A program made the position numbers and the translations under genes. The notes beneath the pieces were generated by a model, which saw only the letters and a program-made list of their open reading frames with translations, was not told the origin of the DNA and searched no databases. Source: Rhyacichthys aspro (taxonomy: Eukaryota > Chordata > Actinopteri > Gobiiformes > Rhyacichthyidae). From it: a stretch of 64,000 bases of DNA. The stretch spans positions 19,266,051 to 19,330,050 of the forward strand of contig CM072170.1 of NCBI GenBank assembly GCA_036850595.1, given 5' to 3'. This document shows positions 11,736 through 24,274 of the stretch, in pieces; within the stretch, counting starts at the first letter, position 1, and each line of letters starts with the position of its first letter.

Positions 11736-12209
11736 TGAGTGAAATCTACCCTGTGTAACTTCTAGACAGTAGAGGGTGCAGACCCCTCAACAGACTCTGT
11801 GTTGTTACGAGGGTCGCATCACATTACGGACGCTGTTGTTTTTGAAAGCTATCCAAACAAGAAAAAGACATGTCTTCTGTCCTGGCAACAGGAATTATAT
11901 GTAATTTATATGAAATGTTTCTGCCCAGCTGAGGGGCTATTGTCAGTTTTTATCAGTTTTACTTGCCTGAGTGGCTTAACTTAACATGTCTAATTTTAAT
12001 ATAATAGGTTATCATGACTGTAGCCTGTTTTGCTTGTGAAGTAGATTGTGGCATCTTCATGGATCATCTAATCCAGGGTACCCACCCTTCAGCTCATATG
12101 CTGCTAGTCTTTCGGGTGTTTTATTTTAAAATAGTAATCTACTTCCTCTTAAGCACATTTCACTCCGCTTGACTAACTCACTCACAAATATGCATCAAAA
12201 CAAACTCTG
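11736..12209. other. Non-genic DNA
   Basis: No gene or element recognised between the interspersed repeat and the palindromic MITE. Confidence 0.5.
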
Positions 12210-12666
12210 CATGCTATGGAAGCCTGTTTCCGCCACACAAGAAAAAATAAAAGTCCAGCAAGAAGTCATAATTATGAGAATAAAAGTCATAATTATGACT
12301 TTTAAAAGTCATAATTTCAAACTGCACAGGCGTTTGCAGCACCTTGAACCAGCTTGAACCAAGCAACACATGCTTGATGCCGTGTGGCGCTACGGAGCAT
12401 GGTGATTCAGCTGGTTAATCACTTTTTTCCTCGTAATTATGACTTTAAAACTCGTAATTACGACTTTTATTCTCATAATTATGACTTTAAAACTCGTAAT
12501 TATTACTTTTATTCTCATAATTATGAATTTAAAACTCATAATTGTGACTTTTATTCTCAAAATTATGACTTTAAAACTTGTAATTATGACTTTTATTCTC
12601 ATAATTATGACTTCCTGTTGGACTTTTAGTTTTTCTTACGTGGCGGAAACAGGCTTCCATAGCATG
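12210..12666. mobile_element. Palindromic MITE with internal ATTATGACTTTTA array
   Basis: The ends are near-perfect inverted repeats of about 65 bp. The left arm begins 'catgctatggaagcctgttt' at 12210, and the right arm ends with its complement 'aggcttccatagcatg' at 12666. Inside, from about 12433 to 12610, units of about 35 bp alternate 'cgtaattatgactttaaaac' with 'gacttttattctcataatta'. The inner array is also inverted relative to the short block at 12268-12316, so most of the element could fold back. A TA inside the ends (cTAtgg / ccaTAg) is compatible with a TA target. No coding capacity; three short frames through the array are repeat artefacts. Confidence 0.8.
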
Positions 12667-12701
12667 GACATTGTGGCTTCATCCCTTGGGTTAGTCTAGT
12701 C

Positions 12702-13054
12702 CAGGGCTCACCAGCCTTTTTGAAACTCAGGTCGTCATTGTAAATGAGAATTTGTTCTCAATTGACTTACCTGGCTAAATAAAGGTTAAATAAATAAATA
12801 AAAATAAAACTGAGAGCTACTTCAAGGGTACTGAGTAAAACGAAGGGCTGCCATTTTGATGCGCACTTCTTAAATAACAAAGTTGTATGGTTTACCTTTA
12901 AATATAAATTATTATTAATAATGATTAATGATATTCATCTGTGTGAAGACAATGTCATGTTAATGACTGATCACAATAATTATTAACAATGAGGAGCTCA
13001 TTCGTGAGGAGCTACTGCTATTTTTAGAACTTTCCGGGCTGTTGGTGACCCCTG
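12702..13054. mobile_element. hAT-type MITE with perfect 8-bp target duplication
   Basis: Terminal inverted repeats: 'cagggctcacca' at 12702 and '...tggtgacccctg' ending at 13054, i.e. the CAGGGNTCACC type used by hAT elements. The flanks are the identical octamer gtctagtc at 12694-12701 and 13055-13062, the 8-bp duplication expected for hAT. No transposase sequence, so non-autonomous. A later 79-bp insertion sits at 12728-12806; without it the element is about 274 bp. Confidence 0.85.
12728..12806 (+). mobile_element. Short retroposon tail nested in the hAT MITE
   Basis: Reads 'caggtcgtcattgtaaatg', then 'ttgacttacctggctaaat', and ends in an AAAT-rich tail. The repeat aaact at 12723-12727 and 12807-12811 flanks it as a target duplication. 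The sequence matches a widespread fish retroposon 3' end that I recognise but cannot name. Oligo-A/T-rich tail plus target duplication indicate retroposition. Confidence 0.7.
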
Positions 13055-13271
13055 GTCTAGTCACTGCGTCGTTCACAGAGAAATGCTGGTCAGCTGAAAA
13101 ATGAAATTAACAGAGTATTTTGAATGCTGTGAATAAACCACATGAATATTGACCACATGAAAGTACATGCCCTTAACACCTGTATATTTAAGCAGCTCAG
13201 TGCTACAACGAATGCAGCTCACAAGGTCTCAATAGAGATGGCTTTTTTGTGAGAGATCGGTGGTACGTTAA

Positions 13272-14277
13272 AGGGGACATAATATGCAAAAGCTAATTTT
13301 ATTGTATGTATGTTGTATTGTATGTACTTGTGTATTTTGGGTGTGTACTGCCTCAGAAAATTTGAGATTCTTTCATAGAGAAATTTTAAGTTTGTGTGCA
13401 GCAAATATTAATACTATCCAAGCGCTCCATTTTCTACTTCCGTGAATCTGTTACGTAACAGTTCATAAAGACACAGGCGAGGCACAGGAGACAATATTTT
13501 AGCCTCTGTTTTAGAAGACTGTTAAATGTTGGCAACGGCAAATCTCTTTAGCATTCATTGTTTTAGTTTAAACAAACATATTTTAGGAGAGAGACCAGAG
13601 GAGAGAGACCAGAGGAGCGACCAGAGGAGAGAACAGAGGAGAGAGACCATAGGAGAGAGACCAGAGGAGCGACCAGAGGAGAGAACAGAGGAGAGAGACC
13701 ATAGGAGAGAGACCAGAGGAGCGACCAGAGGAGAGAAAAGAGGAGAGAGACCAGAGGAGAGTAACATTCTGTCAAGCTTTTATACAGAAAGGTTGTACAG
13801 TTTTTACTGTATTAATCTCTTCTAATCTATTTATAATAGTAATTAGTTAGACCTAAAGGAATACAAAGAATGCTTTTCTCAGCTGTTTCATAATAAAAGT
13901 TCATAGACTGTTAGCTTGTATTATTTGGTCTAATACTGATATATTTGTTTGTACACTTGGGCTCATCATCATTAAACAAAAATTTATTTGCTCTGAAAGT
14001 TACTTTACTGCACTAAATAACTAGGGAACTAATATCATGACTGTGTAGGAACATACACAATGAGAACAGGAAACACTGAGAGAAGGGGGCGGGGCTTGAG
14101 AATTAAAAGAGCCAGGCAGCCAAAACTGTGCGTTTTAGCAGGTACTCAGAAAGAGGGGTAGATGAGAGGCCTGTGAGGCTTAATCAGTGAGGTTTTCAAA
14201 CCCAAATGTGTCATACATTTTATTAAGACCACAAGCAAGTGTATTAAATGTTGATAAAAAGGCATAATATGTCCCCT
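13272..14277. mobile_element. TTAA-flanked MITE (AGGGGACATAAT ends)
   Basis: Left end 'aggggacataatatgcaaaa' at 13272 and right end '...ggcataatatgtcccct' at 14277 are inverted repeats of about 17 bp. TTAA lies immediately outside on both sides (13268-13271 and 14278-14281). TTAA targets are typical of piggyBac and Kolobok superfamilies; no transposase is present to decide between them. The interior holds a minisatellite at 13587-13763, a GC-box-like 'gggggcggggc' near 14087, and otherwise AT-rich DNA. Confidence 0.8.
13587..13763. repeat. GAGA-rich minisatellite, 52-bp higher-order unit
   Basis: Composed of 'gagagaccagaggagcgacc' modules arranged in a 52-bp higher-order unit repeated about 3.3 times, with shorter 12-bp subrepeats of the gagaccagagga type. 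It lies inside the TTAA MITE. Purine-rich on one strand, so it yields long open frames in several phases, none of them genes. Confidence 0.9.
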
Positions 14278-14281
14278 TTAA

Positions 14282-15270
14282 GTAGGCTATGTGCTTATGA
14301 CATATTTAACTATATTTAACAAACTGAATCCGTCACCAAGTAAAAACAACCACAGTTTTGAAAGTCTGCGGATAAAGTGTCTGTAATCAAAGCCAAACTT
14401 GAAAAGAGGAGACAGCCCTTTTCGGATCGATTCCTTCACCATGAGGGTGAAATACCTCTGAGACCCATTTGTGCTTGATTTTTGGTGGCCCTAAAAATCA
14501 AATTTCAAAAATCTAATCTCACAACATTTTGGATTAAAGTTGAGCCCAGTCCGACTGACTCTAAATGATGGTGAGTTTTGATCCATTTGCATTATAGGTG
14601 AAGTAATTACATTAACTTTGAAACTGCGTGTTATGCACAAGTGATGCAAGTCCGCTCCCCCACCACTACTTGGCCACGAATAAAATGCCATAAGCGGTCT
14701 GTGGTGAAAAAAAGGTTGGGGATACCTGACTTAGAACATGACTTCACTTAGCAGTGTCATATTTTCATTATATGTAGATGTAGATGGACGTCTATGTGAA
14801 CTATGCCTACATTTATTTATAACTTGGCATTATTTCCTCTATTGTTAAATAAAATTACAAAATTAGGCCTATATATATCTGTACATATTTTTTGACTAGT
14901 GTCATATAACATTAAAGTGTTGTTGTTGTTGTTACCTGAGAAAGTAAGATGTGCATTACGACATGTCCCTAGCAGCTCTTCTTTTTGTAATGTTAGCACA
15001 GACAGGATTATGACAGGTGTGATGGATGACACAACTGCAGCAGTCCAGTGTCTTTGGAGCAGGCAGCAGCTGCCGATGAGGGGGTCAAGGCTGAGGCACA
15101 GGCTAGACAATAAAAGAGTGATTAGGCTTTGAGATCCATTTGAAACCACCTGACAGCAGAACATGTACAACACCTAGAAATCTAGAAAGAGCAAATGAGG
15201 CAGAAACACCACAGGTTGACACAAGCGTGGGTAAAGTAAAAAAAGAAAGATAAAGAGGAAAAACAAAACT
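14282..15270. other. Non-genic DNA with a possible hAT end
   Basis: No gene seen. The string 'aaaaggttggggatacctg' ending near 14729 looks like one terminus of another hAT-type element, but a matching left end and target duplication were not found. Confidence 0.45.
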
Positions 15271-17070
15271 AATTAAAGCCGCAAGCGGCGATAAAGGCCC
15301 TCAGCTCCCTGGCGACCGCGGAGGGCACGTGTCCTCGGGAAGACTTATCGCCTCCGCTCGCAACTGCGTGGACATGCATCCTGGGCAGGACTGCATGTCG
15401 TACTTTAAAGTGCTGGAGAGCCAATTTTGAAGATACCCTTATCATTTGCATATCATTGTGTTCAGGACATCAATGTGCACAAACGCTTCATTGGGTCCAA
15501 CCAGATCTAACAATGTTTGTGAAAGTTACAGGAGATTTTCTTTTCCCAAAAATGGCCTCCTCGTTAGGGGCTTGTCACAGCCACACCCATTAAAATAAAA
15601 AAAAAAACTGTCTGATAATTTTTGTTGGCTCATGTGTCTAGATGATTCAGACCAAATATAGAGGCTTTTGGATGAAAATCCTACGAGAAATTAGATTGGG
15701 AATGAGGGGTGCGATTTTGGGAATCGCAGGTTCCAACCAAAATGGCGGACTTCCTGTTTGGTTTGGGATGGGGCCGTAATATAATTTTTTGTTTGCCTTG
15801 ACACACCCTATGTATGTACCAAGTAGCGTTTGCCTATGTTGGAAAAAATGCTCTTACTCTTTCCATAGGCCCAATGTATTTTCACTTTTCCAGGGTGCGC
15901 TATTGCGCCCCCTTTTTATGGATTTTAATGGCTCTGCAAAACAAAAATATTATTTAAAGGTGTTGAATTTTGAGTAAAGTTTGGAGCACTTTCTGTTACG
16001 TTTAAGAGGTCAAATTAGTGTTCAAGTCTCAACTCCCATTCATTTACATTACATACTTTGGGCATTCCCATGGCAACACGGTTGTAGATAGGGGGTCATT
16101 GTGATTGGCTTTTTTGTTCATCATGAGAAAAGGGATGTGTGTACCAAATTTCGTGTCTCTACGACAAACTAAATTTTTGGTCCCCATTATAAATTTTTAG
16201 GGGGTGCTGGAGAGCCAGTTTTGAAGACAGCCCTATAATTTGCATATCATTGTGTTCAGGTCATTAATGTGCACAAACGCTTCATTGGGTCCAACCAGAT
16301 CCAACAATGTTTGTGACATGTGACATGTTTGAAGGAGATTTTCTTTTCCCACAAATGGCCTCCTCGTTAAGGGCTTGTCACAGCCACACCCATTAAGATA
16401 AAAAAAAAACTGTCTGATAATTTTTGTCGGCTCATGTGTCTAGATGATTCTGACCAAATTTAGAACCTTTTGGATGAAAATCCTACGAGAAATTAGATTG
16501 TGAATGAGGGGTTTGATTTTGGGGGTGGCGTATTCCTCCCAAAATGGCGGACTTCCTGTTTAGTTTTGGGTGGAGCCATAATATATTTTTTTGTTTGCGT
16601 TGACACAGCCAATCTATCTACCCAGTAGCGTTTGCCTATGTCGGAAAAAACGCACTTTCACTTTCCATAGGCCCAATGTATTTTCCATTTTCCAGGGTGC
16701 GCTATTGTGCCCCCCTTTTATAGATTTTAATGGCTCTGCCAAAAAAAATTATTAATCAATGGTCTTGAATTTTGGATAAAGTTTGGTGCTCTTTGTGATA
16801 CGTTTAAGAACTCAGTTTAGTGTTCAATATAGTCTCCCATTCATTTACATTACATATTTCGGGCGTTACCACGGCAACACAATTGTAGATAGGGGCTCAT
16901 TGTGATTGGCTTTTTTGTTCGTCATAAGATAAGGGATGGGTATACCAAATTTCGTGTCTCTACAACAAACTAAATTTTTGGTCCCTATTATAAATTTTTA
17001 GGGGGCGCTGGAGAACCAGTTTTGAAGACAGCCCTATAATTTACATATCATTGTGTTCAGGTCATTAATG
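15271..17070. repeat. Head-to-tail array with a period near 800 bp
   Basis: Starts with 'ttaaagccgcaagcggcgat'. The segment starting 'gctggagagccaattttgaa' at about 15412 recurs at about 16206 and again at about 17007, giving periods of about 794 and 801 bp. Shared landmarks inside each unit include 'cattgggtccaaccagatc', 'aatggcctcctcgtta', 'aaaatggcggacttcctgtt' and 'ccatttttccaggg'-like text. The third unit is cut off at about 17070. This is a common fish repeat whose class I cannot assign. Confidence 0.85.
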
Positions 17071-17155
17071 TCGGCCCAAGAACATCGGCTGATGAGGTTC
17101 TGAAGATATCAACATCGGCATCGGGCTCTAAAAAAAACATATCGGTCGACCTCTA
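17071..17155. repeat. Fragment of a second interspersed repeat
   Basis: 'aacatcggcatcgggctc' and 'catatcggtcgacctctact' are text I recognise from a widespread fish repeat (the 'atcggtcgacctct' end). It abuts the truncated third unit of the preceding array, so one element probably interrupted the other. Confidence 0.6.
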
Positions 17156-20100
17156 CTTACCAGTCTATTTCCTTGATGTTGTAATAAAGACTACTGCTTA
17201 CTGTGCCCTCAATATACCACCCCATAAAGGAGTTTATGACGCATATAACTCCGGTTATTAGACTCTCACAAGTATCAATTATAGAGGATGGTAAGACATC
17301 ATGGGGGTTTTGTGTCCCAGTGGTTACCATAGCCTCATGTATATCAAGGTATACAAACTCAATGTCTCATTGATGAAGCGCAGTATTGTTTTTGTTGCAA
17401 TAACTTTTGTACACTCAAAAACTTCTATCTGCTGCAATACAACTTATGTGAGCTAGCCTTTTTGAGTCATTTTTGGCTCTTTGTAGAATCCATTGCCCTA
17501 AGTACACACTTATTAACTAGCTTATAGCTTAAACGCATGGGAAGTTGCAGTACTTGTCCAGGGAAGCGGGCGACTGCATTTGTCTCGCGAGACTTTATTG
17601 GAGACTTCATTGGAGCATTTACTGCAGATCTAAAATTACAGTTTTAAACATAGCATGAATGCTGAGGTTAAATCTGATTCTAAATTCGACCAACAGTGGA
17701 TCACAGCTGCGAGGATATCCTTTATCAACCCGACTCTAACTGGCATCATAAAATTATAGTGCAATTATAGATTTTTACAATTATTGATCATACATTGTAC
17801 AGAGGTCATGTTTATCGTACAAATGCGATAATTATCATACATCTGGAAACAACGGATGGAGTAAATACTTCCAGACTTCCGCTCTCACTCTCATGCACGC
17901 AGGGAAGGGGGCATGGCTTGGAGGGACTCCAAGAGGGAGTAGGAGGGAGCAGGAGCAGTGATCATTCAAATTCTCCTCATCACTCCTCTCTCTTTCTCCC
18001 TTTCAAACAGTGTTGCCAGCTTAGCAACTTTGTTACTATATTTTGCAAGTATTCTGACCCCCTTTTTTAAAAAAAGCGACTAGTGATATATCTGCTGACT
18101 TTTTCTGGTGTTATTAGACACTCTGATGTGAAAGCACGTATCGTTGTTACTCTTTTCAATAAGGAGTGAGTGCTGCCATGGGCCTCTCTCCCGTCCCAAA
18201 GCACTCGCAGGCAGCCCAGTACTCTTAGCTGTTGTCAGTGCGTGCACCCCTCCACGTCCAGAGTCCAGCCTGCAAATGAATCCCAATGTGGATTTAATAT
18301 TAGCTTACACCGTATAATGGGTTCTGTCTAATCACAGAAGCACAGCAAATGTTTTATCAAAGGTAAGATTAAGTAAATGCAAGGTCAGATATATTTACTG
18401 CTGTATTGTAGCTGTAAATCATATACATTTACAAAATCACTCAGATTTTTCTGAAGTGATCAACTACAGTAAAACTAATCTAGTCACTTAACTAGCTAGC
18501 TTATGTGTTCAACCATTTATAAAGACCAAAATATGTAGGTGGAGCTGTATAATATGAAGTAGCCAAACTTGCAATAAGTGTTCAGATGAGTGTTTTACCT
18601 CTGTTAAAGGTGATCCAAACATTCACAGTTTCCAACCAAAGAGAAATGAACCCCCTGTCACTGCCTCTCCTACAGATAACTGCTGTCACACGGTAATCTT
18701 TTCACCTTCAGGGCATTGTCACGGGATTGAAAACTATCAATTGCTATTTCTAAATGAAGGGACTTTACTGAGTAAATTGGCCAAGCATATTAGCTACCAA
18801 CAAGTTTGGTTTAACGTTAGCTTCTTATCTCTTTTTAACAAAAGCTGAATGACGTTAAATACAACCACATAAATGCAGCATCAGTCTGAGCGGAGACTGG
18901 AAACAGCAGTTTGATTCTCATGTGCATCTGAACTTGGACAAACTGAGAAATTCAGCTGAGAGGGTTTAATCAAGCTATGAGCATAAACCTGGTAAGCTCT
19001 ACATGTGAATGTTCTGACAGACCCTGACTAGCACTCCAGTACTAGTTCTTCACTTTATTTATTTCATTTAGTTCATTTTACAGCGCTTTGCTTGTTGCAT
19101 ATTTTTTCATCTATTTCATCATCCGCATTTAGAGATTCTGTATTGCGCCTTGTACAGTGAATATACAATCTCTGTTACCTCTGAGTGCTCCTCACTGGTG
19201 TCTCTCCATTAAACAGCTTGTAGGCAGTTTAACTGATGTGCGATTGGATTGTGTTAAACTACCTCATTCTTTTACTCTTCAAGAGCCTTTTCTCCCTGCG
19301 TTTTCTTTCACAGAACGCTTTTCGAGTGTATTGCGAGGTGTCATGCAGAGGCCAGATATTTAAAGCAAAGAGAGTGCGGTTCTGAAGTGGTGCTCAAGAG
19401 AGATGTCGGTATAATTCCAGCTGGCAGATGAATGGGATCTTTCAGTCTGCAACGCTGTCAATCCCAGAGCTTTGAAGTGTGCCAACTTCACAAGGAATCC
19501 CAAACAAAAGGAGGGGAAAGGGGCACAGGGAGAGGATTTAGGGAGAAAAAGTTGATGTCTGTGTTCTACATGTGAACACATTGGTTTTTTTCTGAAAACT
19601 TCTCAGCTGCAGCTTTTTTCATAAGTCTAATGAGAAGCAGGTGATCTAGAGGAAGAGTTTAGAAATATCAAAAATAACAGAATTGTGCCGTGACAAGGCT
19701 GTTATTGCAATTTGCATTTGGAGATTTTTGGATTTGTGGCTAAACCTTGTACAGTTGTTGTGTGCAGGAGGTGAAAGAGGATATTATGTATTAGTATTTT
19801 GTCATCCATCAATTTAAAGATTTTTTTTTATTGTTCCCCACACTCTGAAAAACACTTCTTTATAATTTATGCAGATTCCAGACTTTGCGGAATAATAAAT
19901 TTTATGTGCAGCACAAAAACAGCAATCACTTTAACTTACCATTTATATCTTAAGCTGAGAGGGTAGTTGTGGTAACATCATGGTAAAAGTATGTTGTAGT
20001 TAGCAGAGTCTACCTGATCCAAATCAAAGGAACACAGGGAAGGTGTGTGTTGCCTGTTGTCTCTAAGTACACCTGAATGCAGATAAATGTCACTCACTGA

Positions 20101-20786
20101 CTTAGTCTCTGAGCCTTCATTTGATTAAATGAATGCTCAAGGTGATTTCAAGGTGGTGCTAGCCACTTCAGTCAGCTAGCAGGATGATAGATAATGCTTA
20201 CTCGAGCGTAAATGTGGGGTGAAAGGAAATAAATGGGAATATTTTTCAAATATTTCCTCATTGTTTTTGTGATAAATGTTATATTGAAAACAGAACACAT
20301 GCTAAATGTTGTGCTTTTCCCTGACCACAAAGCTAGTGTTTATTAGCAAAGCCTGTTTCTGGTTTTAAACAGTTGCTGACTAACCTCTCTCGCTTCACGA
20401 ATTTAAACATTGTATTTATCGTCTACCCTGCACTAAACACAAGCAGTACCTGTGGCCTCAAATAAAAGGCTCTAAATTATAAGAAATTTTAAGAAAAAAA
20501 AGATTTCTATGATTTTATTGTTCAGAATGTCTTGAATAAACCGAAAAGTTTCTCAAGTTTCTCAATAGAGTCAACCTTTGTGGCACTTCAATCACATCAT
20601 TGATAATGTAGCTTAGATGCTCTTCTGGACCCAGCATGGTGGAAATGCATGCCTCTTCAGAGGTTAGCTGTACCAAAATGTCCCATACTGACCCATACTG
20701 TAAGCAACATTGGAAAGAGGCTATACTCTCTAAAGTAAATAGGACAGCTCAGAATCAGGCTTGTTCTATGTTGTTTATCCCCTTTA

Positions 20787-20790
<4 letters not shown>
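17156..20790. other. Mostly unannotated DNA
   Basis: No gene recognised. The stretch about 18005-18120 ('gtgttgccagcttagcaact', 'aaaaaaagcgactagtgata') resembles a common fish interspersed repeat; boundaries not determined. The remainder shows no repeat landmark I can identify. Confidence 0.5.

Positions 20791-20820
<30 letters not shown>
20791..20820. repeat. (CA)n microsatellite
   Basis: Fifteen CA/AC dinucleotides. Confidence 0.95.
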
Positions 20821-20822
<2 letters not shown>

Positions 20823-22806
20823 GTATTTCTGCTAAATTGTCGTCCCAATATAGGAGCCAGATTTACCATACTGCAGGGTTTGGGGCTGAGCTACTCATTT
20901 CAATACTGCACTCTTAAAAGTTTCTTTAGGCCTAGTTCCTGACACAGAGACACAATGGCAGCGGAGAACTGAGGAAAGACCCAATTGGCTATATCTTTCG
21001 GCAGCGCAGGCGTGGCGGAGATCAAGACGGTGGTAAATGTGCCATCTTGTGCCTGTCACAGCCATCTTGTGCCCACTTGTATCTCTGCCAGCGCCACAAG
21101 CCGTGATAGTCTAATAACCAGGCATGGCACAGGCGGGTGAGCTGATCTTAGTCAAAGCACATGCCAACAAGCATTGTGTGGTCTTTTAAGCACTTTGTAA
21201 GTGAGTACACTTTGGCACTGGGCAGGTGCACGGACGGATGGAGCATCATTAAAGTCAATTAGGATGTGAAATTATTGTTGTGCACATGTGTATTATTATT
21301 GTCAATGTTTTAGGCTTATATCCTGAGAAATTATTAACAAATGACAATAAAATTATCAACTTATTCATCACATTATTTGCAACCATCCACGGAAACCAGG
21401 TTGTTTTGGGTGCTGAAGGTGATCAGAATGTGATCATTTAGTGTCCATGTGATTGAGGCCAATTAAGACACAAGCATGAACTGGGAAACATTAACAAGGA
21501 CGGCTTTATATGATGTGAGTAAAAGAGAAATCCTAGTGTGGTTTGTTCTGTCTTTAGTTCACTTATTATACCAAATTATAATTTTTTGTTTGTATAAAAT
21601 GCTCTGTGTTGATACACATGTACAGACATGTATAGTATTGTTCTTTGAAGAAATGGTGTGGATCAGGATTTGCACAAATACAATTTGCACACATAAAAAC
21701 ATATATTAAATTCAGAATTCTGCCAAATTAATGATAACTATTTATTGTTAAAGAGTTTTTGTTTTCTTTGTTTTTTTTTATCTGCAAGTTACTTTGTTCA
21801 AAATAAAATGAGTAGAAACTTCTCTTCTTTTTTAATATGATACAAAATGCTTTACGATAAATTAAACAATAAAAGAGAAGCCTTTTGCATTCCATCACAG
21901 ATGAATGACTCTCAAATAAATATAAATAATACAAGTAATAAAATTGAATTTATAATAATCTGTGCAACATGTGATTGGTTAAAAGCGCTTAAATCCAGCC
22001 CCTTTATACCTGCGCTACCTTTATTCCTGCCTCTTGATACCTCTGTCTCCGCTGTGATAATCGGAAAAAATTGCTTTTGACACGCCCCTGAGCTTCTGTC
22101 TGTGTCTCCGCCTGTGTTAAAATCGGGAAGGTATGGCCCACTGAATTCATTTTCCAAGTCAGTATACATCATTCAATTTAGTACCCCTCAGAATCACAAA
22201 CATCCTCTATGAACCTCCAGCAGGAGGAGGGAGCACCGATAAAATAATTTTAAACTATTCACCAATGTGTAATACTATTTTGTTTAGTAGATTTGTGCAT
22301 TAGTAGGAGCAGGTGCAGCCTGTTTAGAAGCCCAAGAAAGACTTAAATTTATTCAGAAAGACCAGAAAAAAAACCCCCACTATGAGTCAGACTCAAGACT
22401 TGTTTTATATATAGTGAAATGTAAAATAAACATCACTCTTTATATTTGTTATTTTATTCCAAACTACTGCCACCCTAAAGCAATTCCAGGTCCTTTCCAT
22501 GTGCTGTAACCACCGGCAATTTATTCATCACTTCTCTTGTACTGAAGTGCTTAACAAGTTCTGCTCCCAGAGGTTAAATGGCCTCTATTAAATCTCATTA
22601 CACATCCTTCTACACGCACTCCATTTGTACAACAGAACATAAATGATGGTCATATATAGGACTGCAGAGTGCAGCTTATCAAGCATCTTTCAAAGGTTAA
22701 GCAGTCCCATTTAGCCATAAAATGATTCTGAGAGCAGGCAAGGGCTGGGTGTAAAATATAAAAATATGATTTAAAATCAGTGTTGTACACAAACCCTGAC
22801 AATATG
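20821..22806. other. Non-genic DNA
   Basis: No gene or clear element. The part around 21700-21960 is very AT-rich. Confidence 0.5.
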
Positions 22807-22814
22807 CCATCCTC

Positions 22815-23166
22815 CAGTGGTGGGCCGACAGGGCCAGCAAGGTCTTCTCTGCTGGCCTAAACATCAGAAAAGTACATTTATTTTATTTTATTTTCATAAA
22901 CATGTAAGCACTTTTTTTCTCTATTCTCTGTTCTCTTTATGTCATATTAAATCCACTTAGTTGAGTGGCTTCTAATGTTGTTTATTATGGTAGAGTTTTT
23001 ATCCAATTACATTTTCAAGACTGGATATTGTGAGAAGAGGTCGTCCAACCCCTGTGCTAGCTAGCCTGTCCCAGCAAGGAAAAGGGTTTGTCCATCATTT
23101 CCAGACAAGCAACTATGAGTGGTACGTCACTGAAGGCCTAAGCGTGAAATCCACGGCCCGCCACTG
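22815..23166. mobile_element. hAT-type MITE (CAGTGG ends)
   Basis: Left end 'cagtggtgggccgacagggcc' type at 22815 and right end '...cacggcccgccactg' at 23166 form imperfect inverted repeats of the CAGTG...CACTG type. The flanking octamers ccatcctc (22807-22814) and cattcctc (23167-23174) agree at 6 of 8 positions, a decayed 8-bp duplication. No coding capacity, 352 bp. Confidence 0.75.
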
Positions 23167-23174
23167 CATTCCTC

Positions 23175-23647
23175 AAAAGTACTAGGACTGCAATTCGCAG
23201 ATATTATTTACATTAATGATGTAACCAGCCTTTCATCTGACACTTCATTAACAAACAGCATTCAAGCTTCGCGCTCTCCCTCCCTCAGTGCTTTAGAAAA
23301 ATCAGGTGTACTGTGGCCTGCCAGTAGCTAATAAATTATGTTAAGTTGATTCTGTGCCTCTGTCCCACCTATTTTTTTTGTGGGTGGGCCATTCTCTGAC
23401 CACCAGTCCAGGCTTTACTGCTGCCAACTCCACTTCACCATGTGCAGAGCCCATGCTTGGGCTTGCTATTATTAGAACAAGGTGTTTAATAGACGCAATG
23501 GCGCACAGTGCCATACCTACAATTAGCTGCCACTTTTCAAAAGGTATAGGCTCCAATTTCTCAAGTAGTCCAGGCAGAGGACAGAATGAAAGAAAAACAC
23601 AAGGGGCTGTAACTTACTGCAGCGCAGGCATGATGCAGATCAAGATG
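23175..23647. other. Non-genic DNA
   Basis: No feature recognised. A 115-codon plus-strand frame (23354-23701) runs into the T-rich tract at its end and shows no domain. Confidence 0.45.
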
Positions 23648-23678
<31 letters not shown>

Positions 23679-24265
23679 ATGTACTTTTTGCAGACACATA
23701 ACACAAACAGGCAGTGTTTAGTCAAACAAATAATAGACAGATAGGAGGTAAACAAAGCATTAGCAATCATAAGACTGGGATGTTTGTGTGTACATGATTG
23801 TAGGAAATAATGGGCAAATAAATAATAGTCATAAGATTTCAGGGCTGGCTGACAAAGAAAAACAACTATACATGCGTAAGTAAAAGTAAAAAAAAATATA
23901 TATTTTAATAATAAAATTACATTTTAATTTGAATAATTAATTAAAATTGGGGAAGGCAGAAGGAAATAAATAAGATTTTGTGTCAGTGGCTATATGGAGA
24001 GAGGTTCTATTGATTGTTGCATGGCAGTTGGGAGGTTTTTTGATGAGATTTCATTCATAAGAAGGTTTTTTCCATTGTGTAATGTTTATGTTGGACCGTG
24101 ATTTCCAGTTCATGAGAATAGTTCTCTTGGCGATGATTAGGGCCACAAGCAGTATTTTGATGTTTGGATATGTAGTGTAAATAAGGGAAGGGAGCAGAGG
24201 GATGTGGCAGCCCAAACAAGCAAGGCAGGCAGTAGAGATAAATATTAATAATCTCAAACCACTTC
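23648..24265 (-). mobile_element. L1-type LINE 3' fragment
   Basis: The minus-strand frame from 24257 to 24051 contains 'LLVALIIAKRTILMNWKS', the signature near the C-terminus of fish L1 ORF2 (after the reverse transcriptase). The frame is followed, still on the minus strand, by AT-rich 3' untranslated sequence and an A-rich end that appears on the plus strand as the T-rich tract at 23649-23678. A 5'-truncated insertion is the simplest reading. The frame is open only over this short stretch. Confidence 0.7.
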
Positions 24266-24274
24266 CAAAACATC

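Noticed and set aside
13587..13763. CRISPR-like regular array
   Set aside because: Repeats are contiguous without unique spacers, and the genome is animal. The same applies to the arrays at 12433, 46592 and 48492.
13526..13825. 99-codon Arg/Glu-rich frame
   Set aside because: Produced by the GAGA-rich minisatellite inside a MITE.
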